Below, one piece after another: positions 27,101-35,124 of a stretch of 64,000 bases of DNA. This DNA comes from Kibdelosporangium philippinense (GTDB taxonomy: Bacteria > Actinomycetota > Actinomycetes > Mycobacteriales > Pseudonocardiaceae): assembly GCF_021390435.2 (NCBI RefSeq), contig NZ_JAJVCN010000001.1, positions 1,984,001 through 2,048,000 of the forward strand, read 5' to 3'. The stretch's first letter is position 1. Every line of letters begins with the position of its first letter. A model generated the notes under the pieces. It ran no database searches. It was not told where the DNA came from and was given only the letters and a program-made list of their open reading frames with translations. Position numbers and translations under genes: made by a program.

Positions 27101-27276
27101 CGGCGCCAGCCGAGTTCGACGAGATGTTCACCGACAGTTCCCAACAGTTCGACACCGAGCGGTTCAGCCATCACGCGGTTTCGTTGGCGCAACCGGCGGC
27201 GGACGGGCTCACCACGCTCGATCGCTACCTCACCGGCCTTGCCGGCATTCCCACTTTGGTACCGCAGGAAAGGTAA
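24181..27276 (+). CDS. NRPS, adenylation-thiolation-reductase (A-T-R)
   Basis: 1031 residues. The adenylation domain (about 40-545) has [10 protein letters not shown], the FDSSMW core A4, NTFGPTE, YRTGDL and the A10 Lys in QNGKADRK. The carrier domain has YGGDSL with the phosphopantetheine Ser at 594. The C-terminal thioester reductase is an extended [13 protein letters not shown] (659-668) binds NADPH, and Tyr822/Lys826 in YNRSKY are catalytic. By eye the specificity positions are D-S-W-D-L-G-T-I-G-K, which I cannot match to a known substrate; Asp at position 278 often pairs with a basic side chain. The domain order means the loaded residue can be released directly as an aldehyde or alcohol, or passed on to the C-A-T protein. 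ATG 24181 follows CGGGGG; GTG 24178 is an alternative. Confidence 0.9.
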   Translation: MQRHQQMHRGEHALTDIRPSLSTSLGTSLGPRHEFPRHSTVLDLFSEKRNNAPDRPAIRYRDTVLSYADLDAAANTTANRLIGNGVSKRQLIPVLVADGPEFPTALFGVMKTGSAFVPLDPAWPTERLNSIMAELAPPAIVVSPATVDTVAELEPTFPAVIVDCAEQRDVAEPPPGDRAPGPEDLIYGFYTSGSTGTPKCSLNYHRGLVNRLTTMSRRFGDGADHVTLQNSRSTFDSSMWQVLWPLVSGGQVVLPHRDGILDLEQTAMTIGRYGVTVTDFVPSVLAVFVALLELREDLRDATSSLRRMLIGGEAASPGAVQRLRALLPGLEVTNTFGPTECSIGSVFHEITDADADRIPIGRPIDNTAAIVLDDDLNPVPVDTPGEIYLGGECVGAGYLNDPERTAQVLVDNPFDEIPGEKLYRTGDLARLGEDGLLYFAGRLDEQVKVGGVRVELGDVASALTEHPLVGSAMAVVLGESTESTLVGCVTPRAVDNPPSLDELREYAAEKLPAEQVPQQIVVLDAFPLNQNGKADRKALTALVAGETTRQALPVDHIEPPADPMEELICSAWCEVLGVEKVCVITPFAQYGGDSLIANRLTVAVSARLEKPVRPRDLLVASTVRAQAERLTKGIDDDTAELAFVKHDLEWRPPQTLLLTGATGFVGAHILAELLENPNVAVICLVRCADETEGTRRLTEVLEQYQLTSACRLLPMALKTGRVEVLPGDLSSDLLGLSQKQFDKVASNVSGIVNAAGAVNFLSGYVDHRPTNVVGVQELIKLAAGGARVHTLSTLSIFPADDPTGRITEDLIPAPDQVTTDGYNRSKYVAECLLADARKRGIASVAYRLGEVWPHQSIGLANPGSLAHNILYACARVGCVFQTEAKTDVTPVDVVSQFVAHVATGDIDVPDGTLHVLWPGTLHFAEAFEVLADRCGLERVTYAQFRDRVQAVAQHDDRLAGLSLLLPEPSDGRDAAPAEFDEMFTDSSQQFDTERFSHHAVSLAQPAADGLTTLDRYLTGLAGIPTLVPQER

Positions 27277-27283
27277 GCGTGTC

Positions 27284-27460
27284 ATGGAAAAGCAGTTCAT
27301 CGTGGTGATCAACCACGAGGAGCAGTACTCGATCTGGCCGACCGGCCGGGACGTTCCCAACGGCTGGCGCGAGGACGGCGTTTCGGGCAGCAAAACCGAA
27401 TGCCTCGAGCACATCGCGCGGGAGTGGACCGATCTGCGCCCGCTGAGCGTCCGCAAGTGA
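27284..27460 (+). CDS. mbtH: MbtH family protein
   Basis: 58 residues. MbtH proteins bind adenylation domains and raise their solubility and activity. Conserved features are [11 protein letters not shown], the P-x-G-W segment (VPNGWRED), KTECLEHI and W-T-D-L-R-P-L-S at the C-terminus. It is slightly shorter than the usual 62-75 because the N-terminal NPFDD segment is absent. It lies 7 bp after the A-T-R gene and 18 bp before the C-A-T gene, so it is translated with them and probably serves one or both adenylation domains. Confidence 0.93.
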   Translation: MEKQFIVVINHEEQYSIWPTGRDVPNGWREDGVSGSKTECLEHIAREWTDLRPLSVRK

Positions 27461-27478
27461 AGGGAGGAGACCTAGATC

Positions 27479-30400
27479 ATGACCACCACACCCAATGAGG
27501 GCAACGTTGCCGAGATCAGGCGGGCGCTGCTGGAGAAGAAGGTCCGCCAGCGGGTGGCGGAACGGGCCGAGCGCGAGCGGATCGTCTCCGTCCCGCGGAC
27601 CGGCAGGATGGCGATCGCCGACCAGCAGCGTTTCCTGTGGTTCCTGCATCAGATGGTTGGCGGCGCCCCGGTCTACAATGTCCCGTTCGCGATGCGGTTG
27701 CGTGGCAAGCTCGACGTGAATGCCCTTTCCGAGGCGCTGCGCGGGATTGTCGGGCGGCACGAGAGCCTGCGCACCAGGTTTGGCGACGAGCACGGCGTGC
27801 CGTTCCAGGCCGTCGATCCGCCGCCCGAGACGTGGGAACTTCCGGTGATCGACGGCACCGAGGAGTCCGTTCAGGACTGGATCGACCAGCACGTCCGCGA
27901 AGAGTTCGACCTGCGCAACGGCCCACCCTACCGATTCGGCCTGATGCGTCTTGGACCCGAAGACCACGTGCTTTCCATTGTATGGCAACACATCGTGATC
28001 GACGGATGGTCGTCACGCCAGTTCGCCGATGAGCTCACGGCACGCTACAGCGATCCGAGTGGCGCGCAGTTCGAACCGATCACCCTTCAGCCCGCTGACT
28101 ACGCGGCCTGGCAACGACTGTGGCTGCTCAGCGACGAGCCGGAGAAGCAGGTCGACTACTGGCGGTCCTCATTGGACGGGATGGAGCCGTTGGAGATCCG
28201 CGGCGACCGGGCGCGTCCGTCCGCACCCACAGGCGAGGGAAGCATCCACGCCGACCGCCTGCCCGACGATCTCGCCAAGGACATCAGGGACATGGCCAAG
28301 GCCGAAGGAGTTTCCCTGCTCGCCTTGACGATGGCCGGCTACCAGGTCGTGATGAACCGCTACACCGGCCAGACCGACATCGCGCTCGGGTCCGTCCTTT
28401 CCGGACGAACGCGCTCCGAGACCGAGCCGATGATGGGGTTTTTCGCCAACGCGGTCGTGGTGCGTGGCAACGTTGACGGCAATCCGGTGTTCCGTGACCT
28501 CGTGCAGTCCACCAACAACAACATCATCGACGCGATGGCGCACCAGGACGTGCCGTTCGGCCGCTTGGTCGAGGCGCTGAGCCCGGAGCGGTTGCCAGGG
28601 CGCAACCCGGTGGTCGCGCACCTGTTCACGCTGCTGCCTGAGCCGATGATCGCGCGCTGGCAGCTGCCCGGCGTGGACGTCGAAATGCTGACACCGCAGC
28701 CGAAAACGACCCGGTTCGACATCACCTTCCAGATCAACGACCTGCCGGACGGCGGCCTCGGCATCTGGATCGAGTACTCAGCCGAGCTGTTCGACCAGCG
28801 CACGATCGAGCAACTGGTCGAACACTTCAAGACGGTCATGGCCGACGCACTGTCCAGGCCGGACGCCCGGATCGACGCGCTGGACATCATGCCGGACGGC
28901 GAACACGTGCGCGTGCTCTCCGAATGGAACCCCGAGCCCGGTCAGACGGACGACCGGCTGCTGCACGAGCTGTTCGCGGCACGCGTGGCCGAAAAACCGG
29001 ACGCGGTCGCGATGCGGTTCGCGGGGGAGGACCTCACCTACAGGCAACTGGACGAGCGGTCGAGCGCCCTGGCACATGCCCTTGTGGACGATTTCAAGGT
29101 CGTGCCAGGGCGTGTGGTCGGAGTGTTGCTGGAACGCGGATTCGACCTCCCGGCCGCCGAGCTCGGCGTGCTCAAGGCAGGCGGCGCTTGGCTGCCGCTC
29201 GACCCGCAGTACCCGGCAGATCGCCTGTCCTATCAGCTCGGCGACGCCGATGTGGCGGCTGTGGTGACCACTTCGGATCTGGCCGACCGGTTGCCCGAAG
29301 GGGTCGAGCGGATCCTGATGGATACCTTCGAAAGTCAGGACACTTCGACGCCTTCGGTGTCCGTGAAGCAGGAAGACGCGGCATACGTCATCTACACCTC
29401 GGGCTCGACCGGAACTCCCAAGGGAGTCATCGTCCCGCATCGTGCAGTCGTGAACTTCTGCACGACCTTCCAGCAGATGTTCGACGTGACACCGGACGAT
29501 CGGATCCTGCAGTTCTCCAACCCTGCCTTCGACGTGAGCGTGTCGGACGTGTTCTCGACCTTGACCGCTGGCGGGACCATTGTGGGCGCACCACGCGAGG
29601 AGCTGCTCGATCCCGACAAGCTGCAGGACCTGCTGGCGCGCGAACGAGTGACCATGGTGGACATCCCGCCTGCCGTGCTCGGTCTGCTTGATCCGTCCAA
29701 GTTGGACGATCTGCGGGTGTGTTTCATCGGTATGGAGCCATTCGGCCCCGAGTTGGTCAACAAGTGGTCCAAGCCAGGGCGTGAGTTCCACAATGGATAC
29801 GGGCCCACCGAGGTCACCGTGACCTGTGTGGACTACCTGTGCCCGCCGGAGCCCTTGGACGGCTCGCCGCCGATTGGCCGCGCGATGGCCAACCAGCGCG
29901 CCTACGTGCTGGACAGCGAATTGCGGCCGGTCCCGGTCGGCGTGCCCGGCGAGCTGTTCATGGCAGGAGCGGGCCTTGCCATCGGCTATCTCGGCAGGCC
30001 CGACCAGACCGCCGAGAAGTTCATGCCCGACCCGTTCGCCACCAACCCCGGCGAGCGCATGTACGCCACCGGCGACCTCGTACGGTGGAACGCCGACGGG
30101 CAACTTGAGTTCCTCGGCCGCGTCGACCGCCAGGTCAAGCTGCGTGGTCTGCGGGTGGAGCTCGGCGAGATCGAGCACGCCATCGAGAGCTACACCAGCG
30201 TGCAGCAGTGTGTCGTGACCGTGCAGGACCAGGGGACGACCTCGGCATGGCTGGCCGCTTATGTGGTCGGCGAGTTCCAGACGGATTCGCTGCGTGAACA
30301 CCTCACGGATCGGCTGCCGCTGCACATGGTGCCGACCGACTACGTGCAGCTTGACCAGCTCCCGCTGACCTCGACCGGCAAGATCGACCACGCGAAGCTG

Positions 30401-30769
30401 CCCAACCCGCGCCCGGACGGCGGCGTCGAGCAGGTCGAGCTGACCACCGAGACGCAGCGCCGCGTGGCCGAGATCTGGCAGGGCCTGCTGAGCCTCGACC
30501 CGGGTAGCATCGGCGCGCAGGACAACTTCTTCCTCCTGGGCGGCAACTCGCTGCAGGTCACTCAGCTGGTTTCACGGGTGCGTGACGCTTTCCAGGTCAC
30601 GCTCGACCCTCGGCGACTGTTCAGCTACCCGACGCTGAGCCAGTACGCGGGCCAAATCGACGAGGCACAGCACGCGCTGCTGGGCGATGACGAGGTCTCG
30701 CAGCTTGAGGCCGAGATCGCCGGACTGTCCGAAGAGGAAATCGATCGGATGTTGAACGAGTCCCGCTGA
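27479..30769 (+). CDS. NRPS, condensation-adenylation-thiolation (C-A-T)
   Basis: 1096 residues. A 40-residue charged leader precedes the condensation domain, whose active motif reads Q170-H-I-V-I-D-G instead of HHxxxDG; the catalytic second His (171) is kept. The adenylation domain has [19 protein letters not shown] at core A4, NGYGPTE, YATGDLV and the A10 Lys in TSTGKIDHAKL. By eye the specificity positions are D-V-S-D-F-G-G-V-T-K, with no match I can name and again Asp at 278. The carrier motif is LLGGNSLQ with Ser1024. There is no terminal release domain; the next gene supplies a thioesterase. A GGGAGGAG Shine-Dalgarno precedes ATG 27479. Confidence 0.93.
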   Translation: MTTTPNEGNVAEIRRALLEKKVRQRVAERAERERIVSVPRTGRMAIADQQRFLWFLHQMVGGAPVYNVPFAMRLRGKLDVNALSEALRGIVGRHESLRTRFGDEHGVPFQAVDPPPETWELPVIDGTEESVQDWIDQHVREEFDLRNGPPYRFGLMRLGPEDHVLSIVWQHIVIDGWSSRQFADELTARYSDPSGAQFEPITLQPADYAAWQRLWLLSDEPEKQVDYWRSSLDGMEPLEIRGDRARPSAPTGEGSIHADRLPDDLAKDIRDMAKAEGVSLLALTMAGYQVVMNRYTGQTDIALGSVLSGRTRSETEPMMGFFANAVVVRGNVDGNPVFRDLVQSTNNNIIDAMAHQDVPFGRLVEALSPERLPGRNPVVAHLFTLLPEPMIARWQLPGVDVEMLTPQPKTTRFDITFQINDLPDGGLGIWIEYSAELFDQRTIEQLVEHFKTVMADALSRPDARIDALDIMPDGEHVRVLSEWNPEPGQTDDRLLHELFAARVAEKPDAVAMRFAGEDLTYRQLDERSSALAHALVDDFKVVPGRVVGVLLERGFDLPAAELGVLKAGGAWLPLDPQYPADRLSYQLGDADVAAVVTTSDLADRLPEGVERILMDTFESQDTSTPSVSVKQEDAAYVIYTSGSTGTPKGVIVPHRAVVNFCTTFQQMFDVTPDDRILQFSNPAFDVSVSDVFSTLTAGGTIVGAPREELLDPDKLQDLLARERVTMVDIPPAVLGLLDPSKLDDLRVCFIGMEPFGPELVNKWSKPGREFHNGYGPTEVTVTCVDYLCPPEPLDGSPPIGRAMANQRAYVLDSELRPVPVGVPGELFMAGAGLAIGYLGRPDQTAEKFMPDPFATNPGERMYATGDLVRWNADGQLEFLGRVDRQVKLRGLRVELGEIEHAIESYTSVQQCVVTVQDQGTTSAWLAAYVVGEFQTDSLREHLTDRLPLHMVPTDYVQLDQLPLTSTGKIDHAKLPNPRPDGGVEQVELTTETQRRVAEIWQGLLSLDPGSIGAQDNFFLLGGNSLQVTQLVSRVRDAFQVTLDPRRLFSYPTLSQYAGQIDEAQHALLGDDEVSQLEAEIAGLSEEEIDRMLNESR

Positions 30770-31641
30770 TGTCCACCCTGGCTGAGAAACGGCGTGCGCT
30801 GCTGCTCCTGCGGTTACAGCAGAAGCAGGCGGTGGAGCAGGACGTTTCACCAGTCGTCCCGCTCAAGCCCACAGGAACACGTCCGGCGCTGTTGCTCGTA
30901 CACGCGGCAGGCGGATCGGTCGCACCCTACGCGGCCTTGGCAGGCCTGCTGGGTGACGACCAACCTGTTTTCGGGCTCGAAGATCCGGGCCTGAACGGCG
31001 GCGCGGCCGAGCGGAAACTGCCCGAGATCGCGGCCGAGTATTTGGCCGCGGTCCGGGCGGTCCAGCCAGAGGGGCCGCTGTACCTGGGCGGATGGTCGGT
31101 CGGCGGAGCAGTGGCGCTGGAAATGGCAAGGCAGGATCAGGATGTCGCGCTGGTGGTCGCGCTGGACACGGCCTTCGTGGATGCGTCCATCGATTCGGAG
31201 GGCGATGGCGAAGTGTGCCCTGGCGGTGCCAGCGGCGTAGGGGCTCGTGGTGCTTGCCTTCATGGCGATGAGGATGGACCCGGCGCGGGCTTCGGTGCCG
31301 ACGTAGGCGCTCATGGCGATGACGATGAACTCCGTGCGGCGTTCGCTGCCGACATCGCGGGAATGGGCGCCGAGTTGAGCGAGGCCGAACTGGCCGAGCG
31401 CTTCCCGGTGTTCGCAGCCAACGTGCGTGCTTTCCTTGCCTACCATCCGTCGCATGTGGACGCCCGAGTCGTGCTGCTGTGCGCGGAGGACTCGGAGCCT
31501 GCGTATCTCGACCGTTGGCGTGCCTATTCCGATGAGATCCATGTGGTGCCGGGCAACCACTACACGATTCTGCAACCCCCAAACATCGAGGCGCTGGCGC
31601 AAGCGCTTCGCACAAGCCTAAGCGAGGTGAGCAAGCGATGA
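30769..31641 (+). CDS. Stand-alone thioesterase with an unusual lid insertion
   Basis: 290 residues. The alpha/beta-hydrolase triad is complete: Ser110 in GGWSVGG, Asp133 in VALDTAF and His264 in PGNHYTIL. The first 20 residues (STLAEKRRALLLLRLQQKQ) resemble the docking tail found at NRPS termini, so this may be a TE domain separated from the C-A-T protein and acting as the product-releasing enzyme rather than a type II editing enzyme. Residues 143-187 are a Gly/Asp-rich low-complexity insertion in the lid region, encoded by imperfect 51-bp repeats (TCATGGCGATGA at 31260 and 31311). The start overlaps the NRPS stop by one base. Confidence 0.88.
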   Translation: MSTLAEKRRALLLLRLQQKQAVEQDVSPVVPLKPTGTRPALLLVHAAGGSVAPYAALAGLLGDDQPVFGLEDPGLNGGAAERKLPEIAAEYLAAVRAVQPEGPLYLGGWSVGGAVALEMARQDQDVALVVALDTAFVDASIDSEGDGEVCPGGASGVGARGACLHGDEDGPGAGFGADVGAHGDDDELRAAFAADIAGMGAELSEAELAERFPVFAANVRAFLAYHPSHVDARVVLLCAEDSEPAYLDRWRAYSDEIHVVPGNHYTILQPPNIEALAQALRTSLSEVSKR

Positions 31642-32774
31642 TGCCGGTTCCCAGGCCCGAACAGGAACGCTTTCGGGCTGAAGTGTGCAAGCTGCTCAGG
31701 GAAGATCAGGTACGCGAGGAAGTGGCGCAGTCACGCAGGGTGCCGTATGGGCAGGAGGCCGGGCTGCTCGACGTGCACCGGCGGCTGGGCAAGCTCGGTT
31801 GGCTCGCGGTCAACTGGCCCGAGCGTTATGGCGGCTCGGGCGGCACGTTCGTGGAGAAGGCCATCCTCACCGAGGAAATGATCCGTCACGGCGTGCCCGA
31901 GAACGTGCACTCGTTGGGCATCGACATCGTCGGGTCGGCCATCAACTTCTTCGGTACGGACGAACAGAAAGAGCGTTTCCTCCCAGGCCTCGCGCGCGGT
32001 GAGACCACAGCCAACGTGTTGTTCAGCGAGCCGGGTGTCGGATCGGATCTGGCCTCGCTGACCACGCGTGCCGAGCCGGACGGCGAAGGATGGCGGCTGC
32101 ACGGCAAGAAGATCTACAACATGAAGGCGCAGCACAGTGATTTCGCGCTGTGCGCGGCCCGGACATCGACCGGCCCGGTGAACTACTTCGGAATCACGCT
32201 GTTTCTGGTTCCGTTGCAGAGTATGGGTGTGGTCATCGAGCCACTGTGGAACATGTCCGAGGAGCGGTTCGACTGCGTGACACTCGACGGGATCCGGGTC
32301 GGTCCTGAGGACGTGCTCGGTGACGTCGACGACGGCTGGCAGGTCCTGAACAAGGTGCTTCCGTTGGAGCGCACTGGATTGGACCACTCCGCCAAGGCAG
32401 AGCGAACGCTGGCTGCCTTACAGGAGCATGCGCCCGCGGGGTCTGAAGAACGGCTGGTCGAGCTGGAGACGCGGGTGCGCGCGGCGCGGCTGTTGGCGTG
32501 GCGGTGCGTGAACAACCTACAGGAAGGCAATCCGGACGAAGTGGACTCGGCGACAGCCAAGTGGTACACGTCGGAAACGGCCAAGGAAGTGTCCATCGCG
32601 GCGGTCGAACTCATTGGCTCGCAGGCACTTTTGGACGCACGTGATCCCGATGCCATCGCTGACGGCATCTTCGATGCGGCGCTCCGGGAGGCTCCGGGCC
32701 TCACGCTGGCCCAGGGTTCGTCGGAGATCATGCTTTTCTTTGTCGCCACATCGAAATTGGGGTTGCCGTCATGA
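31638..32774 (+). CDS. Acyl-CoA dehydrogenase-like flavoprotein, larger subunit
   Basis: 378 residues with all three acyl-CoA dehydrogenase domains. FAD and substrate segments include NVLFSEPGVGSDLASLTTRA and WRLHGKKIYNMKAQHSDFAL. The usual catalytic Glu near the C-terminus (in YEGT) is replaced: the region reads GLTLAQGSSEIM. A Glu in VLPLERTGLDH sits where isovaleryl-CoA dehydrogenase places its base and may serve instead. The gene overlaps the thioesterase stop and the next gene by 4 bp each (ATGA), pointing to a heteromeric partner. In an NRPS operon it probably desaturates a carrier- or CoA-bound precursor. Confidence 0.9.
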   Translation: MMPVPRPEQERFRAEVCKLLREDQVREEVAQSRRVPYGQEAGLLDVHRRLGKLGWLAVNWPERYGGSGGTFVEKAILTEEMIRHGVPENVHSLGIDIVGSAINFFGTDEQKERFLPGLARGETTANVLFSEPGVGSDLASLTTRAEPDGEGWRLHGKKIYNMKAQHSDFALCAARTSTGPVNYFGITLFLVPLQSMGVVIEPLWNMSEERFDCVTLDGIRVGPEDVLGDVDDGWQVLNKVLPLERTGLDHSAKAERTLAALQEHAPAGSEERLVELETRVRAARLLAWRCVNNLQEGNPDEVDSATAKWYTSETAKEVSIAAVELIGSQALLDARDPDAIADGIFDAALREAPGLTLAQGSSEIMLFFVATSKLGLPS

Positions 32775-33703
32775 CTGTCGCCGAGTTCTTTGACGAAGAT
32801 CTGGCGCCGATGGTCCGGCGGATGGCTGACCGGCCGCGCAACGGCGTCGACACCGATGAGGACAGTCGTGAGATCCGGTCGATGGTTTGGCAGGGATTGG
32901 TTGGGCTCGGTGCACTCGATGGTTCCGTGGAGCTGGCCGAACTACTCGGATCCGTGCTGTACCAAGGCCCGATGCTGGACACCTTGACCGCGCGGGAGCT
33001 GTTTCCCAAGAGTGAGATCGGTCAAACCGCGGTGGCATTGGCCGTTTCGGACGATCCTTGGTCCGCCAAGGATGGTCTGATCACCGCTCGGCGAACCTTT
33101 GTCGGGTTCGCGGCGGAGGTTGACTTCTTTGTCGTGGGCGGCACGGACACGGGCGGAATGCGTCTCGCGCTCGTGCAGGCTGGGGATCCTTCCATCACCA
33201 TGCGACGGTACGAGGAAACCGGCCGCGGCGAGGAGTACGAAGTGGAATTCACGGGCACGCCCGTGACCGAGACGGTCTATGCCGCCACAGACTGGGAGAA
33301 AGCGCTGGCCAACGCCCGCGTTCGGCAAGCCGCGTACTTGGTCGGCCTCGCCCAAGCCGCCCTTGATCACGCCGTCGGCTACGCCAAGAAACGCCGCCAA
33401 TTCGGCCAGCCCATCGGCAAGTTCCAGGGCCTCGCGTTCAGGCTCAGCGAAATGTCGATGCACATCGACGCGACACGCCTGCTGGTGCACTCCTCCGACG
33501 CGGCCGCGCACGCGGCGGCCAACCTTGCGGCGGCCGCTGATCTGGCCCGTACCGTGACGACAAAGACCATGCAGATCAACGGCGCTGTCGGTATGCAGTC
33601 CGACAACGACGCCCAGCTGTACTACCGGCGGGCGGCGGTCGAATCGGTACGGCTCGGGACACCTGCCGAATTGCGGCGCGAAAGTCGCTCCACGGGGGAG
33701 TGA
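32771..33703 (+). CDS. Acyl-CoA dehydrogenase-like protein, smaller subunit
   Basis: 310 residues, short for the family. The N-terminal helical domain is reduced and the mid-domain is diverged (VDFFVVGGTDTGGMRLALVQ). The C-terminal helical domain is well conserved (KKRRQFGQPIGKFQGLAFRLSEM and TKTMQINGAVGMQSDNDAQLYYRR), including the FAD-contacting Arg and Gln of the R-x-x-F-G-x-P-I motif. Such short partners pair with a full-length acyl-CoA dehydrogenase in the alpha2beta2 enzymes of mycobacterial sterol side-chain degradation (FadE28-FadE29 type), each supplying part of the active site. The 4-bp overlap with the larger subunit supports that arrangement here. Confidence 0.85.
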   Translation: MTVAEFFDEDLAPMVRRMADRPRNGVDTDEDSREIRSMVWQGLVGLGALDGSVELAELLGSVLYQGPMLDTLTARELFPKSEIGQTAVALAVSDDPWSAKDGLITARRTFVGFAAEVDFFVVGGTDTGGMRLALVQAGDPSITMRRYEETGRGEEYEVEFTGTPVTETVYAATDWEKALANARVRQAAYLVGLAQAALDHAVGYAKKRRQFGQPIGKFQGLAFRLSEMSMHIDATRLLVHSSDAAAHAAANLAAAADLARTVTTKTMQINGAVGMQSDNDAQLYYRRAAVESVRLGTPAELRRESRSTGE

Positions 33704-33706
33704 CCG

Positions 33707-34957
33707 ATGAATCTGGTGATACAGAAGTACGGCGGAACCTCGTTGGGCGACGCGAGCAAGATCAGGCGCGCGGCCCGGCGAATAGCCACCGAGGACAGAC
33801 CAGTGGTCGTGGTGGTCTCCGCGATGGGCGGAACCACCGACACGATGGTGAATCTGGCAAGTGACCTCACCGACGCACCACCCGCCCGTGAACTGGATCT
33901 CTTGCTCAGCACCGGTGAACAGGCTTCGGCAGCCGCGCTTGCCATGGCATTGCACGAAATTGGCGTGTCTGCTCGCTCGTTCAGTGGCCGCGACGCGGGC
34001 ATCACCACCGATGGAGTGCACGGTGACGCGCGTATCATCAACGTCGACGCCAGCCGGGTCCGGGAATGCGTCCAGGACGGCTGTGTTCCTGTGGTTACTG
34101 GGTTTCAGGGCATCGCAGCCCAGAGCGGCGAGCTCACTACCTTGAGCCGGGGCGGCTCCGATACCACCGCGGTCGCGCTGGCCGCGGCGCTGCATGCCGA
34201 CGAATGCGAAATCCTGACCGATGTCGAGGGCGTGTTCACCGCGGATCCACGGCATGTGGCCGAAGCTCGCAAGATGGACTATCTGTCCTATGGGGACATG
34301 GCCGAACTGGCGTCAAGCGGCGCTTCGGTTCTCGCCCATCCGAGCGTGGAGTACGCCAGCAACCATCGCGTTCCGGTGCACGTGCGATCCAGCGCGACTG
34401 GGACGTGCGGCACCTGGGTGACCAGCGCCCACTCAGCCGCGCCCTTCGAGAGCGAACGGCTGACCGCGGTCGGAGTCGCGCATCAGACGGGCCAATTACG
34501 TTGCCAGCTCGACGGAATCACCCCTGCCGAACTGAGCACGGTCACGGCCGCGTTGGCTGATCCGACGCTGTCGGTGGACGTGCTCGAATATCCGCCAAGC
34601 GACAAGGTCGGCTCCCTGCGGTTCACGGTGAAAGCCGCGCACCGGCAGCAGGTCGACTGGATGCTCGCGGAGCTGCGGGCGGCCGATGCCTTCACGGAAT
34701 GTCACTGGTCCGGGCCGGTGGGGAAGGTATCTTTGGTGGGACGCGGGTTTCGCGCGCATCATCCCCGGGTACGGCCCCTGGTCTTGGACACGCTCAAGTC
34801 CCACCACATCGGCGTCAGGGATCTGGCCGTCAGTGCCAGGCGAATCTCCATTACCTGCGCTGAGCATGACGTCCTCACCGCGGTGACCTACCTGCACCGC
34901 ACGTTCTTGGCCGCCCAGCGGTGGCCGTCCCTTCCGCGTGAACGTGCGGTCGGCTAA
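33707..34957 (+). CDS. Aspartokinase with diverged ACT domains
   Basis: 416 residues. Aspartokinase phosphorylates aspartate, opening the route to lysine, threonine, methionine, homoserine and diaminobutyrate. The kinase domain is intact: QKYGGTSLG at the N-terminus, STGEQASAA, and TLSRGGSDTTAVALA and LTDVEGVFTADPR. The C-terminal ACT pair that carries lysine/threonine feedback is poorly conserved (for example LTAVGVAHQTGQLRCQL in place of the usual SEAKVT segment), so a dedicated, feedback-insensitive enzyme is likely. It is the last gene of the NRPS operon, 3 bp after the dehydrogenase, and implies an aspartate-family building block. Confidence 0.9.
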   Translation: MNLVIQKYGGTSLGDASKIRRAARRIATEDRPVVVVVSAMGGTTDTMVNLASDLTDAPPARELDLLLSTGEQASAAALAMALHEIGVSARSFSGRDAGITTDGVHGDARIINVDASRVRECVQDGCVPVVTGFQGIAAQSGELTTLSRGGSDTTAVALAAALHADECEILTDVEGVFTADPRHVAEARKMDYLSYGDMAELASSGASVLAHPSVEYASNHRVPVHVRSSATGTCGTWVTSAHSAAPFESERLTAVGVAHQTGQLRCQLDGITPAELSTVTAALADPTLSVDVLEYPPSDKVGSLRFTVKAAHRQQVDWMLAELRAADAFTECHWSGPVGKVSLVGRGFRAHHPRVRPLVLDTLKSHHIGVRDLAVSARRISITCAEHDVLTAVTYLHRTFLAAQRWPSLPRERAVG

Positions 34958-34960
34958 GAC

Positions 34961-34992
34961 GAGGCCCGGAATCCAGCCGGATTCCGGGCCTC
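34961..34992 (+). terminator. Strong hairpin at the end of the NRPS operon
   Basis: GAGGCCCGGAATCC-agcc-GGATTCCGGGCCTC is a perfect 14-bp stem with a 4-base loop, starting 4 bp after the aspartokinase stop. No clear T-run follows, as is usual for actinomycete terminators. It marks the likely end of the transcript that starts before the A-T-R gene. Confidence 0.8.
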
Positions 34993-34998
34993 GGCCGG

Positions 34999-35124
34999 TC
35001 AGTACTTGTATTCCTCAGTGCCGAAGCGGACGGTCTTGCGTTTCTTCTTGGGCGGATCAGTTGGTGCCATCTGCCGCCAGGCGTACCACACCATTCCCAT
35101 CCCGATCAGCAGCAAGAGTCCCAA
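34999..35124 (-). CDS. Possible small membrane protein (remnant)
   Basis: A 41-codon frame reads LLLLIGMGMVWYAWRQMAP followed by the basic tail TDPPKKKRKTVRF and ends EEYKY. It looks like a real membrane segment with a cytoplasmic tail, but the only upstream start in frame is a TTG. The frame one base away continues upstream with plausible residues (ETADGYTAVVQVREQ), so this may be the end of a longer gene broken by a frameshift. No family recognised. Confidence 0.35.
   Translation of the reverse strand: MGLLLLIGMGMVWYAWRQMAPTDPPKKKRKTVRFGTEEYKY

Noticed and set aside
28778..30391. Minus-strand frame of 537 codons inside the C-A-T NRPS
   Set aside because: Shadow of the NRPS; His/Val/Arg-rich antisense composition.
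30769..31641. Calling the thioesterase a type II editing enzyme
   Set aside because: Its N-terminus resembles an NRPS linker, its start overlaps the C-A-T stop, and no other release domain serves the C-A-T protein, so product release fits better.
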